NCBI RefSeq assembly: GCF_030317105.1
Contig: NZ_JASZYG010000001.1
Location: 62,001 to 126,000, forward strand
From: Variovorax brevis
GTDB taxonomy: Bacteria > Pseudomonadota > Gammaproteobacteria > Burkholderiales > Burkholderiaceae_C
Reading direction: 5' to 3'
DNA length: 64,000 nt
Position 1 is the stretch's first letter; each line of letters begins with the position of its first letter. Below, in pieces: positions 35,501 through 42,984 of this stretch. Below the pieces are notes generated by a model. That model was given only the letters and a program-made list of their open reading frames with translations. It was not told the DNA's origin and did not search any database. The position numbers and the translations under genes are program-made.

Positions 35501-37642
35501 CGCCGCCTCGACGAGGACGACCCCTACCTGGTGGTGGCCGCTGACAAGGGCACTGCCAACTTCAGCGACTACGCCAACGGCGTCAGCGTAGAGTACGGCT
35601 TCTGGTTGGGCGACGCGTTCGCCTCGGGGGGCTCGGTGGGCTACGACCAAAAGGCGATGGGCATCACCGCCCGCGGCGCCTGGGAATCGGTCAAGCGCCA
35701 CTTCCGCGAGATGGGCATCGACACGCAGTGCCAGGACTTCACCGTTGCCGGCATCGGCGACATGTCCGGCGACGTGTTCGGCAACGGCATGCTGCTGTCG
35801 CGGCACATCTGCCTGGTGGCCGCCTTCGATCATCGCCACATCTTTCTGGACCCAAAGCCCGAGCCTGAGAAGACCTTCGTGGAGCGCGACCGCATGTTCA
35901 AGCTCCCGCGCTCGTCCTGGGGCGACTATGACACGAGTCTCATTTCCAAGGGCGGTGGCATCCATTCGCGCAGCGCCGAGTCGATCGCGCTCACGCCGGA
36001 AGTGAAGGTCTCGCTGGGCATCGATGCCATGGCAGAGCACATGACGCCCACCGAGCTGATCAACGCCATCCTGAAGTCGCCGGTGCAGCTCATCTACAAC
36101 GGCGGCACCGGCACCTACGTGAAGGCCAGCTACGAGACGCATACGCAAGTGGGCGACCGGGCCAACGACGTGTTGCGCGTCGACGGCAAGGAGCTGCGCT
36201 GCAAGGTCTTCGCCGAGGGCGGCAATCTGGGCTGCACGCAGCTCGGGCGGATCGAGTTCGCGCGGGCTGGGGGCCGTATCAACACCGATGCGATCGACAA
36301 CTCGGCCGGCGTCGACACCTCCGATCACGAGGTCAACATCAAGATCCTGCTGGGCCTGCCGCAGGCCGAGGGCGAACTCACCGAGAAGCAGCGCCATGCC
36401 ATTCTGGCCGATACGACGGACGAGGTGGCGCAGCTCGTGCTGCGCGACAACGTCTTACAGACGCAGATCCTCTCGATAACCAATCGGGTGGCGCCGCAAA
36501 TGCTCGATGCGCAGACACGCTTCATGCAGTTCCTCGAAAAGGCCGCGCGGCTGAACCGCGTCGTTGAATTCCTGCCAGCCGATGAAGAGATTGCCGAGCG
36601 GCGCGCAGCCGGCCAAGGCCTAGCCACCCCCGAGGCCGCGTCGCTGCTGGCCCACAGCAAGATGTGGCTCTACGATGAGCTGCTGGCCTCGCGCCTGCCC
36701 GACGACCCGTGGGTGGCCTCGGCTTTGGAGCGCTACTTCCCTACGCTGCTGCGCCGGCGCTTCGCCGACTGGATACCCAAGCATCCCCTCAAGCGCGAGA
36801 TCATCGCCACCTACGTCACCAACAGCACTATCAACCGGGTGGGCAGCACCTTCGTGCACCGCCTGCTAGAGATCACCGGTGCGCATGCCTTCGAGGTGGT
36901 GCGTGCCTACCTCATGAGCCGCGAGATCTTCGGCATGGTGCCGCTGTGGACTGCGGTGGAAGCGCTGGGCAACAAGGTGGACGATGCGTTGCAGAGCCGA
37001 CTGCTCATCGACATCAGCCAGCAACTGGAGCGAGCCACCAAGTGGTTCCTTCGCTCGCGGCGGTTGGCCGAGGATATGCAGTCAGTCATCGACCACTTCA
37101 AGCCGAACGTGGACGCGCTCTCAGCCCGCCTGCCGCAGCTGCTCGGCGTCGACAAGCGCGGCCGCGACGATGCGGCGGTGTTGCAGTACCTGCAGGGCGG
37201 CGTGCCGCGCGAACTGGCCGAGCGCGTGGTCACTTTCGACTCGCTCAACGCCACGCTGGACATCGCCGAGCTGGCCGGCAGCGCGGGCTGGCCGGTGGAG
37301 CTCGTGGCGGCGGTCTACTTCGACTTGGCCAACCGATTGGGCATGCTCTGGCTGCGCGACCGCATCGCTGCGCTACCGGGCGACGCGCACTGGCAGATGC
37401 TGGCCAAGGGCACCATGCTGGACGATCTCTCGGGGCTGGAGCGTTCCATTGCCGCCACCGTGCTGGCGGGGGGGCGCGACGAGGAGACCGAGTCGCCCGA
37501 CACGCTGGTCTACGCCTGGCAGGTCAGCAACGGCCGCACCCTGGAGGGTGCCTCGCGCCTCATGGCGGAACTGCGCACGGTATCGGCGCCGGACGCCGCC
37601 ATGTTGTCGGCGGTGTTGCAGGAGCTGCGGGCGCTGACATAG
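32504..37642 (+). CDS. gdhB: NAD-dependent glutamate dehydrogenase (large type) with foreign N-terminus
   Basis: From about residue 140 on, this is the large NAD-glutamate dehydrogenase: DLAERQPADVYGAALSHW, EIVNDDMPFLVDTV and the catalytic-domain segments GGLRWSDRPEDFRTEVLGL, LVVAADKGTANFSDYAN and YNGGTGTYVKAS. It oxidatively deaminates glutamate to 2-oxoglutarate and feeds carbon to the TCA cycle. The first about 120 residues (MSSKAVLELLKAANWLGIDS and following) are unlike the family. They use a lower-GC codon set and look like the partner of the upstream nucleotidyltransferase-like gene, joined in frame near 32865-32935. The whole frame is 1712 aa; an internal ATG at 32900 would give 1580 aa. 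Whether it is active is unknown. Confidence 0.85.
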   Translation: MSSKAVLELLKAANWLGIDSELAKLIDRGIRLMPEDKATTILSRLERDVSLFDEILAARHDAFHQIKIAEGRSVATVAGDLSSFTADARYSLDEARWGDLRRAYSASLAVGNEGRRESSIALGDGVVGGEDAMARGLDVFGPQYLGQITSEDLAERQPADVYGAALSHWNFARKRERGQITVRVFNPSIAEHGWQSTHSIIEIVNDDMPFLVDTVTMEVNRHGLRLHLIIHPLIHVRRDAQGHLQDVGAEDAPRESFIHVEVDRVANTAQLEALASDVKRVLGDVRLAVTDWQKMRQRALDIVAQLEKQTLPIPTEEKLEEQAFLRWLADGHFTFLGHRSNDLVNQGGEDTLKAVPGSGLGILRESGMDLATRFAALPPQVRANARLSELLIITKSTSRSTVHRQGYLDYIGIKRLDAQGQVVGEDCFLGLFTHTAYNARPADIPLLRRKVADVLARAGLPAGSHSEQALVNILEGYPRDELFQTAGDELLEIAMDVMHLEERQRFRLFVRREPYERFVVCMIYAPRESYATDVRQRWQAILEQAFNGRGSEFNVHLSESMLARIQITVRTKPGEIPPYDVRELEQRLAASARRWEDDLKFALIESAGEAHGNALLRQYDSAFPAGYRDEFAARVAVHDIALIEKLGDTLSLGMNLYRPLEASPGMLRFKLVVRGTPLVLSTSLPMMEHLGMRVLDEQLHRIAKRDGSMVWVHDFGLASANGETELDVDALRPMFEEAFGAVYTGAVENDDFNRLVLAARLPAHDIVLLRAYAKYMKQIGFSLSQAFVESTLVANAAIARNLVELFRLRFDPAAAVASGDTVQTKTAEIELALEQVTNLSEDRVLRNLLSLMMATTRTNFWRRDAKGARRGFVSFKFDSRKVPDLPAPKPMFEIFVYSTRFEGVHLRGGRVARGGLRWSDRPEDFRTEVLGLVKAEMVKNTVIVPVGSTGGFVLKRAPPPADRDAYMKEGVACYQDYLRGLLDITDNLAGVAVVPPPDVRRLDEDDPYLVVAADKGTANFSDYANGVSVEYGFWLGDAFASGGSVGYDQKAMGITARGAWESVKRHFREMGIDTQCQDFTVAGIGDMSGDVFGNGMLLSRHICLVAAFDHRHIFLDPKPEPEKTFVERDRMFKLPRSSWGDYDTSLISKGGGIHSRSAESIALTPEVKVSLGIDAMAEHMTPTELINAILKSPVQLIYNGGTGTYVKASYETHTQVGDRANDVLRVDGKELRCKVFAEGGNLGCTQLGRIEFARAGGRINTDAIDNSAGVDTSDHEVNIKILLGLPQAEGELTEKQRHAILADTTDEVAQLVLRDNVLQTQILSITNRVAPQMLDAQTRFMQFLEKAARLNRVVEFLPADEEIAERRAAGQGLATPEAASLLAHSKMWLYDELLASRLPDDPWVASALERYFPTLLRRRFADWIPKHPLKREIIATYVTNSTINRVGSTFVHRLLEITGAHAFEVVRAYLMSREIFGMVPLWTAVEALGNKVDDALQSRLLIDISQQLERATKWFLRSRRLAEDMQSVIDHFKPNVDALSARLPQLLGVDKRGRDDAAVLQYLQGGVPRELAERVVTFDSLNATLDIAELAGSAGWPVELVAAVYFDLANRLGMLWLRDRIAALPGDAHWQMLAKGTMLDDLSGLERSIAATVLAGGRDEETESPDTLVYAWQVSNGRTLEGASRLMAELRTVSAPDAAMLSAVLQELRALT

Positions 37643-37650
37643 TGCCGCCT

Positions 37651-37688
37651 TGGTGCTACTGCAACTCGAAGCTGTTGCAGTAGCACCA
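37651..37688 (+). terminator. large hairpin after gdh
   Basis: A perfect 15-bp inverted repeat, TGGTGCTACTGCAAC and GTTGCAGTAGCACCA, has an 8-base loop and starts 8 bases after the stop. There is no T tract, so it may act as a terminator/stabiliser or be a recombination structure. Confidence 0.6.
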
Positions 37689-37749
37689 GGCACACGCAAG
37701 ACCTCCACAAGATGCCCTGTCGCATGTCAGAAACGGTCTGATGCAATCC

Positions 37750-38334
37750 CTACCGGTTCGTTAACGAGATTCGAAGTGACTTGGGCAGCATCCGGTTCAA
37801 TTCATCGTCAGTAAAGAAGAGTTCTTCGGATACCTTCAGCGCCTTTTGTGCATCGGCATAGGCCTTCGCATTGGTGCGTGGGGCGCCCTTGTAAATACCC
37901 TCCAGCAGCTGATTCAGATGATCGCGCTGCCGACGTACTTCCTCCAGCGAGCGCCCGTCTTGGAGGTCAACCAGCAGGCTTAGGATCTGTTCGCGCGCAC
38001 CCCAGAGCTTGGCCCCGACCTCTGTATGCAACTGCCCTTGCTCGCCCAGCGACGCCTCTTTGAAGTAGAGCGTGAGCGCGAGCAGGACAGTGGACAGCAC
38101 TGCTCCGACAATCGTGCCTATCTTGCTATCGCCAAAGAGCGCCGTCAGGAGGCTGCCCGCGGTGGCGGCTGACAGCACGATTTCGGCTGCCTTGATGCGC
38201 TTGTAGCGAGCGATGTAGTTGTCCGCCATTTTTTGATGCGTCTTGTGGGTATAGGCGGCTCGCGCATACATTTCTCGCAGCTGACTTTCCAGGGCCGTGG
38301 TGTCCCGTGCGTTAGATGGAAAAGTCGGATCCAT
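37750..38334 (-). CDS. SLATT-domain 2TM effector (CBASS-like)
   Basis: The product is 194 aa. The N-terminal helix contains YTHKTHQKMADNYIARYKR, typical of SLATT proteins. Two transmembrane helices follow (about 48-67 and 72-91), then a cytosolic helical part (GAKLWGAREQILSLLVDL). SLATT proteins are predicted membrane-pore effectors activated by nucleotide signals in SMODS/CBASS systems. Its start overlaps the end of the CD-NTase gene by 23 bases, so they form one operon, transcribed toward gdh. By precedent, activation would depolarise the membrane of an infected cell. Confidence 0.85.
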   Translation of the reverse strand: MDPTFPSNARDTTALESQLREMYARAAYTHKTHQKMADNYIARYKRIKAAEIVLSAATAGSLLTALFGDSKIGTIVGAVLSTVLLALTLYFKEASLGEQGQLHTEVGAKLWGAREQILSLLVDLQDGRSLEEVRRQRDHLNQLLEGIYKGAPRTNAKAYADAQKALKVSEELFFTDDELNRMLPKSLRISLTNR

Positions 38335-39185
38335 AAATGCCTCGATATGTCTGTTTAGCCGTGAAATCGTGTTCCGCTTGTTGGTGATTGATAGCCTCGA
38401 TGGTCCGCAGTTCGGCTTGCCGTGCCTTGTACTGAAAGCCGCTACCGTACACCCACGAACCGCTGCCGGGCGCCAACCAGTAGGTCTTGCCGGTATCTTG
38501 GTCCGCCAGAAATGAAAAGAAATCCCGGGTCATCCAGTCATAGAAGACATAGGACTTGCCTCGGTAGGCCCAGTGGTTCAAAAATTGATGGGCGAGCGTA
38601 TGCATGCCGCTCATTGACACGTTGTGCCTGTCCCTCCACGCGCGTGTCATCCGAGCCAGTTCCACAAGGTTGCAGTTGCATGCTGCGTTGCTACTACTAA
38701 ACGCCTCCATCTCCTGCTTGGGTTTGCAGGTGCGCCAAGCCCCACCGTTGTTGCTGTCAGCAAACGTGTAGCCGCCAGCTGTGTTGGCGAACGCTGGAAG
38801 CAACTCGAACTTCACGCCATCCGTCAAACAAAAGAGCGACGACTTGACCGTCACTCCCGATTTCCGTGTGGGAATAGGTCCTCGCAATTGACGCGCGCAC
38901 ATGTGCCAATAGCGCAGACTGTCCGTTCCCCGCATGTCCATTGAACCTGGCATAGAGTGAAGACGGCAACTCGTATAGGAGGTCAACGTCGCTCACGCTT
39001 GGGATGGCCGTTGCCCGTCCATACGAGCCCACGTAAAACCGGTTGCTCGTCTTGGAATCAAGAGCGCGCAGGTCGTTGTTCAACTGCCCAACAATACGCC
39101 CGGTCCGGTACGCGATGGACCCGCGCTTATCTGTCCCAATGCGCAGGTTGCAACCAAAGGTTTGAAACCATTCACCAACGCCCAT
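38312..39185 (-). pseudogene. SMODS-type CD-NTase with apparent one-base frameshift
   Basis: The 5' frame gives RFYVGSYGRATAIPSVSDVDLL with G53-S54 and D66-V-D68, then GNGQSALLAHVRASI and IGSDGQVVALLF. One base later the frame changes and reads TDGVKFELLPAFANTAGGY, a NNGGAWRTCKP segment and LARMTRAWRDRHNVSMSGM. Joined, the protein is about 290 aa and matches SMODS CD-NTases, which make cyclic oligonucleotides on phage infection. The shift lies near 38823-38834 beside short A/T runs, so a sequencing error is as likely as a real mutation. The partner effector is the SLATT gene. Confidence 0.85.
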
Positions 39186-39613
39186 GCCCCTCTTCCCTCA
39201 CGTGCTCGATTGTTGCACTGCCGTTGTCGGCAGCTTCGTGGTGCACCCATCCTGTTGGGTGCATTCTGACTGAATCCCCGATGCTTTGAAGGGCCCGGCT
39301 GTTTCGGCGCCGTAGCGGTGCTTGGGAATCGCGGTCTGTTCTCGCCAGTGGCGCGCACAGTGCGCCGCCCATTCACGCACGAGGGCAGGCCAACAAGAGT
39401 AGGGCGCGATCGCGCAAGCCCCACAGACCTTTGCCACAGGTGTCCAGAACTGCAGCCTGAAGCGGCTCCTTGGCCAGCGGCGCGTGCTTGTGGGGCAGGG
39501 TGCCTTGCTTGGCATAGGTTGGACGGGGTCTCGGCTACGAGCGGGTGCGCCATCAGAACGGCGCTGGGGGTTGGACTGGATGCCATTTGAGGCCGCCTTC
39601 CCCAGTCGGGCTA
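39186..39613. other. relic-bearing stretch between CD-NTase and IS5 element
   Basis: The only recognisable content is a tyrosine-recombinase fragment on the minus strand at 39373-39530. The rest shows no gene. Confidence 0.4.
39373..39530 (-). pseudogene. tyrosine recombinase fragment
   Basis: The minus-strand frame reads KHAPLAKEPLQAAVLDTCGK then GLWGLRDRALLLLACPRA and a stop, the pattern found just before the catalytic Arg region of phage-type integrases. No start and no catalytic residues remain. Confidence 0.45.
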
Positions 39614-39620
39614 GGGCGTG

Positions 39621-40265
39621 TTAACACAAACGAAGCCCGTCAGCGATCAGGGCGAAGCTGATGAAGCCCAAGAACATCACATCGAGCTTTTCGAAGCGAG
39701 AGAAGATGCGTCTATAGCCTTTGAGGCGTCGGAACAGTCGCTCGACTTCGTTGCGGCGCTTGTACATCTCGCGGTCGTACTCCCAAGGCTCAATTCGAGT
39801 CTTCAACGGCGGCACGACTGGAATGAACCCCAGATCGAGCGCCAACTGCCTGGTCTCATTGCCCTCGTAGGCGCGGTCCATCAACAGATGGAGGGGGCGA
39901 TCCGGTCCGCCCAGGCGACGCAACAGCGCGCGGCCTTCTGGCGCATCGTGTGCCTGGCCGGGCGACAGCGAGAACGTTATGGCCGTTCGAGCATCCGCGG
40001 CAACCATATGAATCTTGGTGTTCCACCCGCCTCTGGACTTGCCGATGGCCTGTGGGCCGTTTTTTTTAACGCTCCCGTGCCATCGGGATGCACCTTGATG
40101 CTTGTGCTGTCCAGCGAGACGGCTTCGATCCTGATGCGAACGACCTGAGCACGCTGCAACTCCTCGAATACCCGGTCGAGCACGCCAGCTTTGGACCAGC
40201 GGTTCATGCGCGTGTAGATGGTGTGCCAATTGCCGAACCGCTTTGGCAGCCCGCGCCACTTGCAT
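39621..40265 (-). CDS. IS5-family transposase, OrfB (frameshift product)
   Basis: The region after KKNGPQAIGKSRGGWNTKIH carries the rest of the DDE domain: the second Asp in HLLMDRAYEGNETR and the Glu in KRRNEVERLFRRLKGYRRI. OrfB alone lacks the N-terminus, so the active enzyme is the OrfA-OrfB fusion made by slippage on A8. Only the part downstream of about 40060 is meaningful. Confidence 0.85.
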   Translation of the reverse strand: MQVARAAKAVRQLAHHLHAHEPLVQSWRARPGIRGVAACSGRSHQDRSRLAGQHKHQGASRWHGSVKKNGPQAIGKSRGGWNTKIHMVAADARTAITFSLSPGQAHDAPEGRALLRRLGGPDRPLHLLMDRAYEGNETRQLALDLGFIPVVPPLKTRIEPWEYDREMYKRRNEVERLFRRLKGYRRIFSRFEKLDVMFLGFISFALIADGLRLC

Positions 40266-40387
40266 CCGTGCTCGGCGACATACAGGATGGCATTCAACAC
40301 GCTCAGATTCGACAGGCTCACGTTGCCTCTTTGCAGCGGCAGGCAGTGCTCTATCTGGGCGAACTGGGCTTGCGTAATCTCCATCAT
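39977..40387 (-). CDS. IS5-family transposase, OrfA
   Basis: It begins MMEITQAQFAQIEHCLPLQR and carries the N-terminal domain and first catalytic Asp region (IEAVSLDSTSIKVHPDG) of IS5/IS427 transposases. At GALKK the gene runs into an A8 tract (T8 at 40060-40067 on the plus strand), the expected slippage site for fusion with OrfB. The zero-frame tail after that site is not conserved. Confidence 0.85.
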   Translation of the reverse strand: MMEITQAQFAQIEHCLPLQRGNVSLSNLSVLNAILYVAEHGCKWRGLPKRFGNWHTIYTRMNRWSKAGVLDRVFEELQRAQVVRIRIEAVSLDSTSIKVHPDGTGALKKTAHRPSASPEAGGTPRFIWLPRMLERP

Positions 40388-40436
40388 GGAGTGTCTCGCA
40401 TCAACCACGGCCACCTCAATTAGTGTTAACACGCCC

Positions 40437-40780
40437 TAGTCGAACACTTTCGCTCCCCTTGGTGTTGAGCCAAAGTACAAGCCAACAAATTTCTTCCCGC
40501 ACGGGTTCACCAGCAAGAGCGCAGCTTGTGATCGCCGAGCGCACGATCAATTTGCTGGCAGGCATCAATGACAAAGACCGAACCATCCCCGATAGATTTC
40601 CAGTAAATCGGGCTCTAGGAGTTGAACAGCGCTTTTCACTCTCACCCCTGGCTATGAACGCGGATGTCTAATCGGGAGCAGCCGTCTCCTAGACCGATAC
40701 CCGAAGACCAATGATCTTCCAAGGTCGTAGCGGCATAAAAGGAGTTGGCGACAACCAAGGGTCATATGTCTGCGCCCGTC
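40437..40780. other. 344-bp stretch without a recognisable gene
   Basis: No frame with family features or a ribosome binding site lies between the IS5 element and the integrase end. Confidence 0.35.
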
Positions 40781-42499
40781 CTAGCCGCGGCTTTCGACCG
40801 GTTTTCCGGCGTACACCTTGTTCCAATAGCCAACCGGTGGTGTGGGAATCCCCAGAGCTCTGCAGCGCTTGGCGACAGCCCTGTCGCTGATCCCGAACAT
40901 GGCGGCGACCTCCGTCATCGGATGATTCCACACAAGCCTTCTCACCTGGTCGGCCGAGGTCGCCCGCCAGGCGAGGAGGCCCGGCAGCTGTCTGATGTCG
41001 CGCCGGCCGCGATGCGGGGAGCCCTCCTGCGCTTGAACCTTGACGTCCTTACCCGCCAGGATCTCCTCGATCATCCGCTTCGCCTCGGGCGTGTCGGCCT
41101 TCTTGGCTTCTGTTCGAATCCAGTCCGAGACGGGGTCGACGTGCATTCTTTTGATCACGTTTGCGTAGTTGTTGCCGTGGACGTCCTGCGTGACGTGATT
41201 GAGGAGCAGCTTGCGGGCGCCTTCGGCCACGCCAGCTGCCTCCGCAATGTCCTCGAAGGTGCGGCGAAACGCGTGGGGATGCAGCGCTACGTCGACCTGT
41301 TCGGGAAACAGTGGGTCCGCCGTCAACGCTCGCACGAGGTCGGCCACTTTCCGAATGAGCTTGGCGGCGTTGTCGAGGTGACCCGTCTTGCCGTGGGAGC
41401 GGAACACGTACCCGTCGTCTCCCTTTTTCACCTGTCCGTCCGGCAGCGTTGCGAGCCATCGTTCGCGCTCTTCGTGCAAAAGATCTCGCAGCAGGCTGCC
41501 CATGGGCAGGACAAGTTCCCGGTAATTCTTGGTCTTTGGGAACGTGACCTCGTCAGACCTGAAGTTCACGTGCGACCACTTGGAAGACCTGCTTTCGCCT
41601 CGTCGCGTGCCCGTCAAGATCAAGAAGCAGAGCCACACCGCGGCCGTTCGCTCGGCAATGTCCCATGCGCGGTCGCGCGCGGCCATCAAGAAATTCCAGA
41701 CATGTCCAATGCAGTTCGTCGGGATTCTCGTCGTCCTGGCCGGTTCGGGATTTCTGGGACGGCGTTGATACATCCGCTTGACCGGATTCGTGGGGAGGAT
41801 CACGGGGTCACCGTCGTCGTCCTCAAACATGCCCTGAGCCCAGTTGCATAGCGCGCGCAGGAAGTCAAACGCCCGATTGGCAGCTCGCGGGCCATGGTTG
41901 AGCTTGAGGGAAGCCTTGTTGAACAGTTCCACCAGTTCGTCGCGTTTAAGGCTCGCGATGGCACGTTGGGCCAGAGGATGCAATATTCCCTTTCCGCCTA
42001 GCATTGGGCGGTAGCTCTCTTTGGTGGCCTCCGCCAGGGGCCCATGCTTGGTCGTCTTGTTCGCCAAATAGTCCTCTGCCACTTCAAGGACAGTGAGCGC
42101 TAGCGCTTTGTCGCTTTCTTTCTTTTTTTCAGTCTCAGCCTTGGCCTGCGCGGCGGCCTGCGTCGGGTCGATCCCGTGGACCTCCATGGAAAGCTTGCGC
42201 TTTTTCGCTTCCGCACGCGCCGCGTCTGCGCTCAGCGGATCCCTGTGGCGACTGATGGCGCGTTCGCGCGTTTTTCGTGCGCCGTCGCCAACCCGTCCTT
42301 GGAACAAATAGGTCTTTACACCCCCTTTGGTGATGCGCACGCCAAAGCCTTGCACCTTGGTGTCCCAGTAAATCACCCATTGGTGCTCTGGTGGGCACAC
42401 AAGGGCGTCAACCACGGGGTTGGTCAGCTTGATCGACGAGGACTCGGATTCGCCCGCGTCGACGTTTTGTGTTGCCGATTTCGTCGTCCTTTTAGGCAT
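40781..42499 (-). CDS. island tyrosine integrase with C-terminal HTH
   Basis: The product is 572 aa from the ATG at 42499, which has AGGAGC five bases upstream. It has an N-terminal arm domain with WVIYWDTKVQGFGVRITKGG, a core-binding domain, and a catalytic domain with Arg in LTGTRRGESR, HxxR in LHPHAFRRTFED, and a late H/Y region (LLNHVTQDVHGNNYANV). An extra C-terminal segment (NHPMTEVAAMFGISDRAVAK) is a helix-turn-helix. It is oriented with its 5' end toward a tRNA-Asn fragment 170 bases away, the usual layout of island integrases that target tRNA genes. Confidence 0.9.
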   Translation of the reverse strand: MPKRTTKSATQNVDAGESESSSIKLTNPVVDALVCPPEHQWVIYWDTKVQGFGVRITKGGVKTYLFQGRVGDGARKTRERAISRHRDPLSADAARAEAKKRKLSMEVHGIDPTQAAAQAKAETEKKKESDKALALTVLEVAEDYLANKTTKHGPLAEATKESYRPMLGGKGILHPLAQRAIASLKRDELVELFNKASLKLNHGPRAANRAFDFLRALCNWAQGMFEDDDGDPVILPTNPVKRMYQRRPRNPEPARTTRIPTNCIGHVWNFLMAARDRAWDIAERTAAVWLCFLILTGTRRGESRSSKWSHVNFRSDEVTFPKTKNYRELVLPMGSLLRDLLHEERERWLATLPDGQVKKGDDGYVFRSHGKTGHLDNAAKLIRKVADLVRALTADPLFPEQVDVALHPHAFRRTFEDIAEAAGVAEGARKLLLNHVTQDVHGNNYANVIKRMHVDPVSDWIRTEAKKADTPEAKRMIEEILAGKDVKVQAQEGSPHRGRRDIRQLPGLLAWRATSADQVRRLVWNHPMTEVAAMFGISDRAVAKRCRALGIPTPPVGYWNKVYAGKPVESRG

Positions 42500-42666
42500 G
42501 ATTGCTCCTGATTCGTCCCAGCACAATCCCGGCGGAGAAAGGTACTTGGTTGGTCTTTTCTTGTCCAATCTTGACCATGCTGATTGTGCGCTAACTCGTT
42601 GTCATTGTTGAAGATTGTCCGATTTGATCCATCCAGGTCCGCGCGTGTCCGAGTTCAATTTCGAAA

Positions 42667-42711
42667 CTGTTAATCCGTAGGTCCCTGGTTCGAGCCCAGG
42701 TCGGGGAGCCA
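42667..42711 (+). other. attachment site: 3' fragment of tRNA-Asn(GTT)
   Basis: The 45 bases run from the anticodon loop (CTGTTAATCCG) through the T arm (GGTTCGAGCC) to the acceptor end GGGGAGCCA of tRNA-Asn. The D arm and 5' acceptor strand are missing; upstream bases do not fit. This is the att core left at one end when an element integrates at the anticodon loop. A terminator-like hairpin follows, as behind the original gene. Confidence 0.85.
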
Positions 42712-42733
42712 AAATAAACCCTTGTGGTTCCTG

Positions 42734-42766
42734 AATGCCTCGCTGCCAGATTGGTAGCGAGGCATT
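42734..42766 (+). terminator. hairpin downstream of the tRNA-Asn fragment
   Basis: AATGCCTCGCT and AGCGAGGCATT pair perfectly, extended by CC/GG around a short loop, followed by TCCATTT. It is probably the terminator of the original tRNA-Asn gene. Confidence 0.65.
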
Positions 42767-42984
42767 TCCATTTGTGCATTCGATTCGTGCGTCGAGCCGC
42801 GAACATCCCCATGCCGGGGCGCCGCAATGCACGCTCCCGGCATCGGCAGCGAAGCAAGCCCTTCCCACCGTTCGCTTCGCCGCCTCGCAAGACCCCAGAT
42901 AGCGTTTTCAACGTGTCATCGCGCCGTGTTCCCGGCGTACGATTTGCTACTTCCTTTTACGATCAAGTCGTTTCAACTGCCCCA

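Larger units (their letters stand above)
39614..40436 (-). mobile_element. IS5-family insertion sequence (IS427-like, 823 bp)
   Basis: Perfect 14-bp terminal inverted repeats GGGCGTGTTAACAC (39614-39627 and 40423-40436) are flanked by TA on both sides. Two overlapping minus-strand frames encode the transposase with a frameshift site between them. It appears intact. Confidence 0.92.
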
